Below are positions 43,386 through 53,860 of a stretch of DNA of 64,000 bases, one piece after another; positions within the stretch are counted from its first letter, which is position 1; every line of letters starts with the position of its first letter. The DNA comes from Melastoma dodecandrum (taxonomy: Eukaryota > Streptophyta > Magnoliopsida > Myrtales > Melastomataceae). The DNA is taken from the NCBI GenBank assembly GCA_029817715.1, contig JARUPY010000474.1, positions 6,944,001 through 7,008,000 on the forward strand, written 5' to 3'. Made by a program: the position numbers and the translations under genes. The notes under the pieces are model-generated. The model was given only the letters and a program-made list of their open reading frames with translations, was not told where the DNA came from and ran no database searches.

Positions 43386-45701
43386 TGAAAGGACCCGCAC
43401 TTTAACCAATTTCTAAAATTCAAAATTTTGTTCCGCGCAACGGTCACTCCGCTATGCGGCATCCCTTCCTTACCCCGAAACATTCCATCACCTCCTCTTG
43501 TGTACTCCGTTGTCCTTCCCATCTCTCCCTTACCTTCCCCTTGATACTCTCGTTGGGGTTCTATGTTCCCCATTACACATCCTCGTTCGTCTTGTTGTCG
43601 GGTGAAACCCATTTGGTTCACCTATCTCTCCGGATCGGCATACCATGATCCGAGCCTCACTGATCACTCTCATATCGTCCCTTTCCTGGCTTAAGGAGTG
43701 GAGGTGGCAGCCCTCATAGGCTCGCCTCTCCCCTCGACATCCTCGCCTATCTCAAACCATTCCTTCCGTTTTTATTGTCCGACCACACCATGCCTCGTAC
43801 CCCTTTTTTATTCATAAGACCTCACTAGGCCCTTCCACTACATCTCCCGCACTTACGCTCCTAGCTTTCACGGCTGATCGTCATCCTAAAATCGGATCTA
43901 ACGTACCCCGCCCTTCGGCGCTCATTTGACACCCTATCGGGACTTACATTTGCTCAACCTCCCGTCCACCCCCGAGCATTCGTCCCGTGCCCCTCTTTTA
44001 TTCATAAGGCCTCACTAGGCCCTTCCACTACATCTCCCGCACTTATGCTCCTAGCTCCCATGGCTGATCGTCGTCCCAAAGTCTGGTCTAGTGTACTCCG
44101 CCCCTCGGCGTTCACTTGACTCACCATGGGGACTTATACTTGCTCAACCTCCCGTCCACCCCCGAGCATTCGTCCCGTGCCCCTCTTGGCACTTAGGACA
44201 GTCCACTAGGGCTTCTTTTTAGCCCCGAGACTTCCCCGCGTTTCTAGCCTTTCAGCCGTATCACCATTTCCCTTGTCGAACGCACCTTCGCACCTCTTTC
44301 ACTCTTATACTACAACCTTTACTACACAACCGTACCCCTTCTTTCTTGGGGTCCTTTGCCCATTCCAACTGATCCTTTCGAGGTCCCAACCTATTGGTCT
44401 AACCTTACAATTATCCCACAAACAGGGGGTTTGAGGGATGATCCCCCCTTCCTCCGGAGCCTTCTTCCTTCTCTCTCTTTTTCCCCTTTCTCCTCCCTTT
44501 TTCTATCTCTTGTTGGGGTCGGATGGGGAGCACCGAATGCCCCCCTTTTCCCTTTCTTTTCTCTTTTTATTTCTCTTAATCTAAGGGGTGTGTTTTCTCC
44601 CCCTCACACAATCTCATCCAACGGCCCATAATTGGCCATTCCTTCCTAAATTACGATCCGACGGTTGGGAGTTGCTTACGTGGCTATCCATACTATCAAG
44701 ACTAATGGGAGAGGGGCTCTCAAGGCCACCTAAGCCTCCCCTTCCACGTGGGCACTATTTTGCCCCGTCATCTCCCCCCTTGGCGAAGGGGGGTTTCCCT
44801 TTGTTTCCCCCCTCCCACGGAGGGGGTTCCCCTTTTTCATGCGAGGGGGATCCTCCCCTGGCGAAGGGGGTCCCCCTTTGGGCGTAGAGGGGGTCGACCG
44901 ATCCCCCTCCCATACCACTCTTTTCGCTAACGCTTCTCCCGCGGTTACCTTAAGATCTAAGCGTCATCTTAAAAATCCGACACACACGTATGGCTTCCTA
45001 ATGACCTCCTTAAGACCCCCGAGGCATCTAATTTCGATTCCGGGTCGGGCCATTTTTTTCGGCCGAATCGACCCCCGGGGCGGACCCTCGGAGCGTCGTG
45101 GGCATGCCTAGGGGTCGCGTCCGTCGCCCTTCCATCGCCCACGCACCGCCCTCCGTGTCGCCCATCTATCACCCATGGGTCGCCCATGCGTCGCCCATGG
45201 GACGCCCATCCATCACCCACCTGCTGTCCACACGTCGCCCATGGGCAGCGGGGGATGGTTTTCCATCGCCCACCAAGGGGCACCCGTGATCGGGTTTCTC
45301 TCTCTACCCGGCCGACCCTTTGGGCGTTTCTCTCTCTTCACGGATTGAGTTCTGGGCGTGCCAGGGTCGACAGCCATCGCCCCTTGGGCAGCGGCCGTCG
45401 CCCACAACCCCAACCGGCACCGACCCTCATGCTAACCACTCTAAGGCCGATCTCCGAAATCCGACACCCACTTTAGACCTTTATTTTCCATTCTCTTCCA
45501 TCTCGGACCGACGCCGCGCCGATCCAAGGACCCTCATTTTTGGGCATCCTACGCCCCCATACTCAGCCCATCGGGGTGTCAACCCCATTTTTATGTTACC
45601 GCACCTCGCGCACACTTCTACCTTCGTTTCCATGGTTCTTCCCCGCCTCAAGGGCGTTCCCTTGAGACACTCTAATATTCCTAAATTTGGGGATCGTTAC
45701 T
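43386..45701 (-). repeat. LTR-A copy IV, internally deleted
   Basis: 2316 bp instead of about 3595. About 1.5 kb is missing at 44428 (ACAAACAGGG joined to GGTTTGAGGG, with GGG microhomology) and about 190 bp near 43994-44180 is a diverged local duplication of the preceding segment. The last base is T rather than A, followed by the target duplication GCGGG. Confidence 0.92.
43994..44180. repeat. Diverged local duplication inside LTR IV
   Basis: Repeats about 43805-43995 (TTTTATTCATAAGG, CACTACATCTCCCGCACTTA) with clear substitutions (CCCCTCGGCG for CCCTTCGGCG, TCACCATGGGGAC for ACCCTATCGGGAC), so the extra unit is not a recent copy of its neighbour. Confidence 0.75.
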
Positions 45702-45968
45702 GCGGGTCACTCTCCCATCCCCTCTTCAACACTTAGGCCACTCCCCCTATCCCCTCCCCCTGTCCCCTCCCATCCCCCTTCCTGTCCCCCCTTCAACCTT
45801 AAGCCACTCCCCCCCATCCCACGTCCCTCCCTCTCGTTTTGGAATGCTACAAGGGGCGGGTTTTGGAAACTCGCCCCTCCTGGGGACATACAAGGGGCGC
45901 GTTTTGAGACAGCACCCCTTCCCCCTTTGGGCATCAAACGGGGGTGGGTTTTCAAAACCCGCCCCCTG
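45702..45968. repeat. MULE left terminal inverted repeat, inner part
   Basis: Starts with the second copy of the LTR-A target duplication GCGGG, then continues the pyrimidine-rich and palindrome-rich pattern also found (inverted) at about 51100-51330. Contains AAGGGGCGGGTTTT and AAGGGGCGCGTTTT palindromes. Confidence 0.8.
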
Positions 45969-46382
45969 GCAATACGACATTCCTATTAATAACTTTAGAA
46001 ACCCTGTTTCAACAAATACAAATAACCAAACTAACTTCAAAATAATCCATAGATAACATCCATACATCCAACACCCAACTTTGAAACAATCTCACATCCA
46101 ACATTCAATAACAAAGCCAACGTCTATACATAATGTCCAACATCTAACGTACAAAGTGTAACGTCCAAATTCCATATCAGTAAAGTCCCCTACGCCTCGC
46201 CGATTTCCTCCTAACATAAGGCCTGACGACGGGAACTTCTAGAACTTGAGGCTGCTCCGATGGAACATCCGGGTACAGTTGTGTAATTTGAGAAGTTCCT
46301 TCTCTTTGTTGCAAATGGTCGTACCTGAAGAAGTTATATTAGTTGTGTTACGAAAGTTTAAATCAATATTAAATCGAAGGAC
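45969..46382. other. MULE sequence between left TIR and PMD gene
   Basis: AT-rich, with several CCAACATC-type short repeats (46060-46160). Presumably 3' UTR of the PMD gene; no ORF of interest. Confidence 0.4.
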
Positions 46383-47461
46383 TTACCCGAATTCTTTTGG
46401 CCCTTTAATCGGAGCTCCCGGTGTAGAACTGGACCCAACCTCGTAGTAAGGAGTGCCGTAATCGCCATAAACATGAGAAACTTGCGAGATGAGCATGCCT
46501 TCTCGCAGTTCATGGCCCTCCTCGTCAATTACGGGGTCGTTGTATGTCTGTGGCTCCTCCTCATATTCATGCTCCTCTTCCGTAACGTCCATATGATGAG
46601 GATGATCTTCCTCCATATGATCTTTCCTCCTCCATATGCTGTCCACCTTGCGGGATGAACTCGTATGCAGGTGTTGAAACAGGGCCGAAATACCGTGCGT
46701 ACATCCTTCGCAACGGCCCATCGATGGCTCAAAGGCATATCTTCCACAAAGGGGGTATGAAGTCTCAGAGGTGCTATATGAGGGAATATATCTCATGCCC
46801 AAATCTGTAGCAGTATCAAGGTACCCTCTATCTGAGATGCATTGTGGTGAGCCGCCTTACACAAACTCCTGTAAAGCCACGCAAGGTATGCACTTCCCCA
46901 ACTATAATTTCCAGCCCTCTCAAAGTCAGCTAGCAGAGGCAACCAGAATAAGTGCACTAAACTATCTGACTTTGTTGTGAATAGCATCCCACCAATCAGC
47001 TGCAAAATATATGCCCTGGTATGCATCTGTACTAACTCCTCAGGGGCATCTATAGGGATCTCACCAAAATTTGCAGCCAGCCAGCTCACTCTAATACGAC
47101 CAGACCTAATGTTGTCACCCCTAGGTATCCGGCCCAATAACTCTAGACACACCGCCTCATTAGATACGAATGTATCTACTATCACCGCATCACCATATAC
47201 GGGCAAACCTAGCTGAATTGCTACATCCTGAAGGGTGATAGTCATCTCACCATGCAACATATGGAAGGTGTGCGTCTTCGGCCTCCAGTGTTCCGTCAAT
47301 GCTGTGATGAAGGCCCAGTCCAATGATATGAACGGAAGCTTAGCCACTCCATAGAATCCTGCTTGACGGAGGTAAACGTCCATCCTGGGATCGGTGGCAC
47401 CTCCCTTAAGTGATTTCTCTACCCGACGGCAAGTGAGAACGTTATTTCGTAGATAAAACAC
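46383..47461 (-). pseudogene. Plant mobile domain (PMD) protein carried by the MULE
   Basis: Residues read from 47461: VDVYLRQAGFYG-type start of the PMD fold (MDVYLRQAGFYGVAKL), WAFITALTEHWRPKTHTFH, GEMTITLQDVAIQLGLPVYG, LLGRIP, SWLAANFG, HTRAYILQLIGGMLF, SWGSAYLAWLYRSLC, all hallmark blocks of the PMD found in MAIN/MAIL1 proteins and in transposons. A TGA at 46793-46795 sits where family members have Trp (LLQIWA then stop); the same frame continues to about 46529, and an alternative frame is open 46383-46802. The gene lies just downstream of the transposase in the same direction, with a probable upstream exon/intron at about 47462-47680. PMD genes are known companions of MULE and gypsy elements. 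Confidence 0.85.
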
Positions 47462-47689
47462 AAGTTAGTAAAAAAGGGACGAATACATGAAACATATAAT
47501 GTATACAAGGTATGAATGCACGAATTGATATACCACACTATATCCGGCTTCCCATACAGTCGTCGATCAATGCTCTGCTTGAGCATCAAGAACACTTGTG
47601 TTTCTTGGTCCTTGACGCATTTTCCTGTTAGACAATATAACAACAAAAGATAAAAACAAACACAACTTAAGCATAAAATCAAAAATCAC

Positions 47690-50413
47690 AACTTATTCAA
47701 TTTAAACATTGAATAAACACTTACAAAGATTCCTATTAGAACAACTACGTCGGTTATGGCCTTCCTTTCTACATAACCCACAACTAGTTTTTCGAGATTT
47801 CTCCTTGATATCCATTTCATTACGTATACGGGATGACCGTTGATGCCCTTTTGGTCTGACCCTTGTAGGATCGGGATTGACTCTCGGGAAATGATATTCT
47901 GGCCAATCATCTTTGCAATCAAAAGAATGCCATTTCGAAGGATATACGGCCTTCTAACACTCGAATGAGTAGAAATGACTAATCACAGCGGTATGATCTA
48001 CATGCATGTGTGCATAACATGCCAAAGCATGCGAACAAGGAATGCAATAGATTTGCCACTTCTTGCACCTGCATTTCACGCTTGAAGAAACACATACTTG
48101 AGTCGATGTTTTCCTCTAGTTTTCACGTCAAATCTACCCTTCTGTCGATCGAGAAGCACTACTTCGTACCGTTTGGCCTTCTCGATATATTTAAACAACT
48201 GATTTGCACAAACACTTGTAAAACTTTCGCCAATTCTCAATGCAGAGAAACATCATCCCGTCTGGCTATCCAGTATGACACGCAATTATACCATATTTTT
48301 CGAACAAGAGCCGAAACAGGAAGATTTCTAGCAACTCTTATAACGGCGTTGTAACTCTCGCTCAAATTCGTAGTCATAAGACCATATATATAAAAGCCAT
48401 CCCGACTCAAATACCACTGCTCTTCATTCATCTCGGCGAAAAACTCTCCAGCTTCTGGCATTGATGCAAACAAGCTTCTCATAATGTTTTTGTGCTTCAC
48501 AGTCATCGATTTTCTCGCTGCGGCTATCAACTTCCTTTTACAAGCAACATTTTTATATCTAGTATTGAAATTGCTTGCCACATGTCTAAGACAGAACCGC
48601 CAATGCGCAAATGGCGGGTTCCAACCCACCTGCGGATCATTCACAACCGCCTGAATGCCAGCATGTCTGTCGAAAATCAAACATACTCCTCCCGTCCTAT
48701 CACCAACGACATATCCCTTAAGACATCTCAAGAACTAACTCCAAGAATCATAGCTTTCCTCATCAACCAGTGCAAATGCAAGCGGCACAATATGGTTATC
48801 CCCATCCATAGCACAATCAATTAAGAGTTTATGCCTATATTTACCATATAGAAATGTGCCATCTATACTCACAATTGGCCGACAATGAGTAAATGCCTGA
48901 ATACACTGTCCAAACGCCCAAAAAAGTATCTGAAACTGTAATACTTCCACATCGCCAAGATTATAAGTTGCACCCCAATCAACAATTGTTCTGGAGTTGG
49001 CAATTCTAATTGCATTCATAAGATGAGGCAACTCGTTATAAGATCGCCAAATTCAACTTCAATTGCTTTCCTCTTTGCATCCCATACTCGTCTTCGAGTT
49101 ACTTCGTACCCAAATCTCTCCTTTATTACATTTCGTAGGAACGACACTTTCACTTTAGGAGATTCTCTAACAAAAGTACGGAAGTAGGGAACCATAAAGT
49201 TACAGTCAAGTCGATCATGATCTTGGGAAAGCACTGCATTTAAACATGTATGCGCCTCACCAACGATGGTTATTTCAAACTCATCATCACAAGTACGTTG
49301 AATCGCGCGTAATATCCACTTGCAACCAGAACCAACCTCAGAATAAAACACAGACCACGTCGTCTTATCTGATTCTACAATTTCGTAGTTATAACGGTTC
49401 TTGATATGGAACATATTCACCGTATAAATGAGATGGTTCTTATGCTTGAAACGCATCCCTTTACAAAATTCAACCACAATGTCTGGATCGTCCGTCATCC
49501 TAACTTCCTCATCATCCTCGAAAATCACCTTCCCAGTATCGCCACTGTCTAGATAGAATGGTAGAGGTTTTTCCAACCGTTTCTTCCCAGAAGGACCAGC
49601 CTCATTAACCAACCGTTTCTTCCCAGAAGGACCAGCCTCATTAACCCCCACATTGTTATCCTCGTTCCCTAAATCAACACCATTAAACATTTCATCATCA
49701 GTATCCGCGTCCTCATTGGAATTCACTATTGAATCAACGATATGATTTTCATATCGCTGATAAATATTTTCGTTTAGAACTTCTTCATCGCCCACATCAC
49801 GTTCTAAATCTTCAAACGGATCACCCTCTTCATAATCGTCTCCGTAATCATTACCACCATCATCATCCTTATCACCATCCTTCTCATTCCCCGCATTACC
49901 ACAATAACCGCTACACCCTTCATTCACCGGTATCAATCGACGAAAATTTCTACTAACTTCGAAATTTTTCATTCTCTCTTGCACAACATTTAACCCCTTA
50001 TCTACATTCACTCCTACGGCTTGCATGTTACTACCGTGCTTACTTCTTCAATTTGTCGGCCCCCCTTCATTGCTAGAATTCTCAGAAACTGATATCACAT
50101 ATAATTCTTGAATGCGGTCACCATTTGACATCGCAAACTCACACAATAACCTAACATCTTCATCATCAACAATCGATACCAGAACAAAATTTATGCCGGA
50201 AGGACCATACAAAGGAACGGGATACCTATGACATATTTTCAACCTACTTCCTTCGTTTAATCTCATTGCATTAGCAACGACCCTTTCGAATTGGACATAG
50301 TCCACATTAGCAGGTACCTTTATACGTTTCACTAGACCCCTATTATAACCTATTCCTTGACAACCATGAATAACTTTCCCATGACCATACAATAACAAAT
50401 GAACTTGCGCCAT
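47690..50413 (-). pseudogene. MuDR-type MULE transposase, degenerate
   Basis: Order on minus: N-terminal PB1-like part (50413-50051); TGA at 50048; acidic linker with a duplicated NEAGPSGKKRL block; MuDR DNA-binding domain (about 49530-49050); frameshift near 49050; catalytic domain with Asp in IVSIDGTFLYGKYRHKLL and Asp in LIFDRHAGI; TAG at 48732 where Trp is expected; HWRFCLRHVASNF and EEQWYLS region supplying the C/H motif and third acidic residue; frameshifts near 48240; SWIM zinc finger (CRCKKWQIYCIPCSH, about 48030-48080); and a final zinc knuckle CGLCRKEGHNRRSC near 47750. The TIRs fit this class. Several stops and shifts show it is dead. Confidence 0.9.
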
Positions 50414-51094
50414 TGAAACGTAAGGGAAAACTTATATGAATTAGCTACCTCTCGAACTTAATAATACCTACAACAATTCAAACAGCGTATAATTAATCAT
50501 CAAAATTATAATACCAAACAACAATTCAAATAATACCAAACAACAATTCTAAATAATCAAATCAATTTATAAATTTATATCCTAAATATTCAATCCTAAA
50601 TTTCTATTCTAAATTACTAACCTAAATTTCTAACCTAAATTTCTATCTTACATTTCTATCCTAAATTTCTAACCTAATTTTCTAACCTAAATTTCTATAT
50701 TAAATTTCTAACCTAAATTTCTAACCTAAATTTCTAACCTAAATAATTAAACTTACGGATGATAATCAGATATCGGACGGGCGGAGATCGGAGGTCGGAC
50801 GTCGGAGGTCGGAGGTCGGACGGGCGGATGGAGGACGGGGAGGACGAGGGACGGGGCGAACTGAGGTCGGAGGTGGGGAGGATGGAGCTCGGGGCGTATG
50901 AAGACGGAGGATGGCGGCGTAGGAAGTGGGAAGTCGTCGGACGGGGCATTGGAGGTTGCTGCATCGGAAGTCGGGGGTCGGGGGTCGGAGAAATCGATGA
51001 AGGGAGGTCGGAGGTTTAGGAAATTAGGGTTTCTTACCCGATTTCGGGGCTTATGTCCATCTGGGCCCGCCCCTTATTGTTTTAATTGAGGGAC
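50414..51094. repeat. MULE 5' region: two minisatellite-like tracts
   Basis: 50580-50750 is a tract of CTAACCTAAATTT units; 50765-51030 is a purine/GC tract of GGAGGTCGGA and GGGCGGA units. It lies between the transposase start and the right TIR, so it occupies the promoter/leader position. No gene. Confidence 0.6.
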
Positions 51095-51571
51095 CCGCCC
51101 TTTATTGTTTTATTGGAGGGGCGGGTTTTAAAACCCGCCTCCCGTCTGACGCCCAGTAGCCTTGAAGGGGCGCGGTCTCAAAATTCGCCCCTTGTATATC
51201 CCCAGAAGGGGCGGGTTTCTAAATCCCGCTCCTGGGGGGGAAGGGGGGAGTGGCCCATGTTGAAGGGGGGACAGAGGGGACGGGGGGGAGTGGCCCGCCC
51301 CCCGTCAGACGACCAAAACGAGAGGGGGGATGGGGGGGACGGCCTGTTGAAGGGGCGGGTTTTGAGACCGTGCCCCTTGCACACTTAGGCATATTCCCCC
51401 CCATCTCCCTCTCGTGTTTGTGTTGGGCGCGTTTCGAGACCGCGCCCTCTTTGTAATCCAAGGGGCGCGTTCCGAAAACGCGCCCCTTCGACGGTAAAAC
51501 CGTATTTTATGAAACTGGGACCGTATTTCGTAAATTTTTTTTAAAATTAACCGTATTTCCATACAAAACTC
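51095..51571. repeat. MULE right terminal inverted repeat
   Basis: Outer about 150 bp are AT-rich and match the left end base for base with few differences; the inner part holds at least six imperfect palindromes of the AAGGGGCGSG...CGCCCCTT type. The inner limit is approximate. Confidence 0.88.
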
Positions 51572-51581
51572 AACCATTATC

Positions 51582-51900
51582 GCCCTTTTACCAATGAAAA
51601 CAACATCTCACATTTGTTGATTTGAAATTCCGGGTTACAACTAATTTTAAAGAAGATTCTAATAGCGAGACTGCATCAGGTTAAGGTTTTCGGAATTTCC
51701 ATCTTCTTTACTTTTCATGTTTCCAAAATTGCGGCACTTTACACACTCAAAGGAATGGAAATGGAGCGAAATTTTTTGAACTTAGGAATGTGTGATTTTC
51801 TGGTATGCCGGAGGGGATTATTCTCTTGGCCCTGCAAGGAAACTGCAAGGAACGATTCGAAATCCCTCTATGAGTGATTAATCCTTTGCCCTGCAAGGAA
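51582..51900. other. Host or unclassified sequence right of the MULE
   Basis: Starts with the end of the MULE target duplication. Moderately AT-rich. A short direct repeat, CCCTGCAAGGAAACT, occurs at about 51831 and 51891. Nothing else recognised. Confidence 0.4.
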
Positions 51901-51929
51901 ACTAATCTTCTTAAACCTGAATACGCATA

Positions 51930-53860
51930 GGTTTCTACTTCGTACACAACTACCTCATTCATGAACATGGAAATAGTGACCATGAAGTTACATTCGAAAA
52001 TAATGTTAGTCGCAAAAATATTTCGAGAAATAAGACAGATAATTTTAAAATTCATCTAACAATGCCATCAAATCAGAGTTTCAAACTCTCACTTCAATGT
52101 AAACCTGATTTCAATATAAAAATGTTGAAGTCGAAGTGTTGAAACCCGATTTCATGGGGTATGCGTGACACCATGAAATTGGGATATCTAACTTCAGAAA
52201 CCCTTAAGGACATGGGAAACTTGATTTCCTTAGGTCATCTATCGGAATTCTTCCTTTGCTTTTCACTCATCTATCAGGTAAACCCCCATCCCCCTTTACT
52301 TTTTTCTCCCGCCTTATCGAAGACCCCCATTCCCTTACACGTCTGGTTAAATCTCCCTTTATTACATCGGACGGATGCGTCCATTGAATGAGACGAATAT
52401 CGCAGATTTTATCTTAAATTGCCTTAATTCCTAGATAGTATGGGTTTTCTATGTAGACAATTTTACAGACTTCGAAAACACTTTGAGAGGGGTTTCCTAT
52501 GAGGGATTGCGAGTTACAATTGTTATCTTGGAATTCAATCGTCTATTGATTCCTGTTTATTTCTAACGCTCCATTTGCATCATATTGGTATCAAAGTAAG
52601 GTGAGTTCCTACAAGATGTCTTCTAGCAATGACGTTGACGACGGTCGTAATCTTGACGGTCTTTATGACGCAAGAGTTCAAGGGGCCGGTCGACCAGTTC
52701 TACGGACGGAGATGGAATGTCATGGATCAAATGTTGAGGCAAGTAGAGCATCTTGTTGAAACTTTGATCGATCGGTTTGATGCCATGGGGTGTTAATAAC
52801 AGAGGTAGGATGGATGAAGAAATCAGACCTACTGCACAAGAAGATTATGATATTCTAATCAATCAACCCATTCATGCAAATCGAGAAATACTGTTTTCTG
52901 ATGATGACTTAGAGGCAGAGGATTTGGAGTTTGAGAGAAGACAACCACCTACGAAAGTTGGTTATGGTGGGACAAGAGAACCAAAGGGGATACTGAGGCT
53001 ATGATAAATGTGATAAATCTTATTATACCTATCTCAACTTTTGATCCATGACATCTATCTCCGTCTTTAGAACTGGTCGACCAGCCCCATGAACTCCCAC
53101 GTCGTGAACACTGTCATGAGTACGATCGTCTTCAACGTCATTATCAGTAAACATCTTGCAAGAACTCACTTACTTTGATACCAATATGATGCAACATGGA
53201 AGCATTAGAAATAAACATGAACCTATAGACGATTGAATTCCATGATAACAATTGCAACTCGAATTCCATGATAACAATTGCAAGTCTAAAAATTATCTGT
53301 AGAGAAAATTCTAAAAAGAACTATTTGTAGTCTTAAGGAATTAAGGGAATTAAGATAAAATCCATGATATCGGACACATTTGTCGGCTATGATTTACCTC
53401 GCATGAAATACAGGGGGTTAGAGGTGTGGAGAGATGGGGGATGAGGGTTGTCGATAAGGCGGGAGAAAACAAATAAAAAAGGGATGTGTGGTTTACCTGA
53501 CAGAGGAGTAAGAAGCAAATGAGGACCGACATAGATGACCCAAAGAAAGTTTCTAACCCTGATTTTCTTAAAGGGTTTTTGAAAGTCGGGTTTAGAGAGC
53601 CCGATTTCATGGTGTCATGCATGCTCCTTGAAATCGTGTTTCAAAACTCCGACTTCAATATTTTTAAACTGAAATCGGGTTTACAAACTCTGATTTCCTT
53701 AAGGATCAAAGTCGGACTTTGAAACTCCGATTTCAGAGCATTTTAAAACGAATTTTAAAACCATATGCCTTATTTCGCGACTAACATTATTTTGGAACAT
53801 AATTCTGAAACCATGACCTTCCCCTACAATTATGTAAACATGAAAGAAATCATCACAATT
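51930..53860. repeat. Head-to-head pair of LTR-PBS-gag fragments
   Basis: Left arm (+): LTR 3' part ending at about 52582, primer site TGGTATCAAAGT (52586-52597), then a gag-like start (ATG 52617). Right arm (-): the same series reversed, primer site at 53183-53172 and LTR part 53187-53860. Shared stretches include AATAATGTTAGTCGC, GGTCGACCAGTTCTA and ATGACGTTGA. Arms are diverged by many substitutions. The centre is about 53020. It could arise from inversion, or from two fragments of one family inserted in opposite directions. Confidence 0.8.
52617..53004 (+). pseudogene. gag-like N-terminal fragment of the left arm
   Basis: Starts just behind the primer site and encodes an acidic segment (ILFSDDDLEAEDLEFE from the open stretch 52777-53004) after a frame change. 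Resembles the acidic gag start of the element in ARABIDILLO intron 8 in character only. Confidence 0.35.

Larger units (their letters stand above)
17292..45701 (-). mobile_element. Tandem array of non-autonomous LTR retrotransposon LTR-A: 4 LTRs, 3 full internal regions
   Basis: LTRs start TGAAAGGACCCG and end GATCGTTACA (plus strand). Order: LTR I (split by gypsy-2), internal A2, LTR II, internal A3, LTR III, internal A4, LTR IV. A single GCGGG duplication flanks the whole (17287-17291, 45702-45706), so it descends from one insertion. Each internal region ends at a tRNA-iMet primer site plus 2-bp spacer on the right and begins after a polypyrimidine tract (CTTCCCCCC) on the left, giving minus orientation. 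No protease, RT or integrase is present. LTR length and iMet priming resemble Tekay/Del-type chromoviruses, but that link is inference. Confidence 0.93.
16939..51571 (-). mobile_element. Mutator-like element (MULE) with PMD gene, interrupted by a 28.4-kb LTR array
   Basis: Ends are long terminal inverted repeats starting GAGTTT; the flanks are the exact 10-bp duplication AACCATTATC (16929-16938 and 51572-51581). Removing the LTR-A array (17292-45701 plus one 5-bp duplication) leaves about 6.2 kb: left TIR, PMD gene, MuDR-type transposase, GC-rich promoter-like region, right TIR. Genes are on the minus strand. Both genes have lost their frames, so the copy is non-autonomous. Confidence 0.92.

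Noticed and set aside
17292..45701. CRISPR-like or satellite interpretation of the long-period direct repeats
   Set aside because: Period of 6.15 kb with LTR ends, primer sites, polypurine tracts and an outer target duplication identifies LTR retrotransposon units.
46383..50413. Two host genes (phosphatase 7 long-form-like and FAR1/MuDR-like) in the window
   Set aside because: Both lie inside MULE inverted repeats and have nonsense or frameshift changes.
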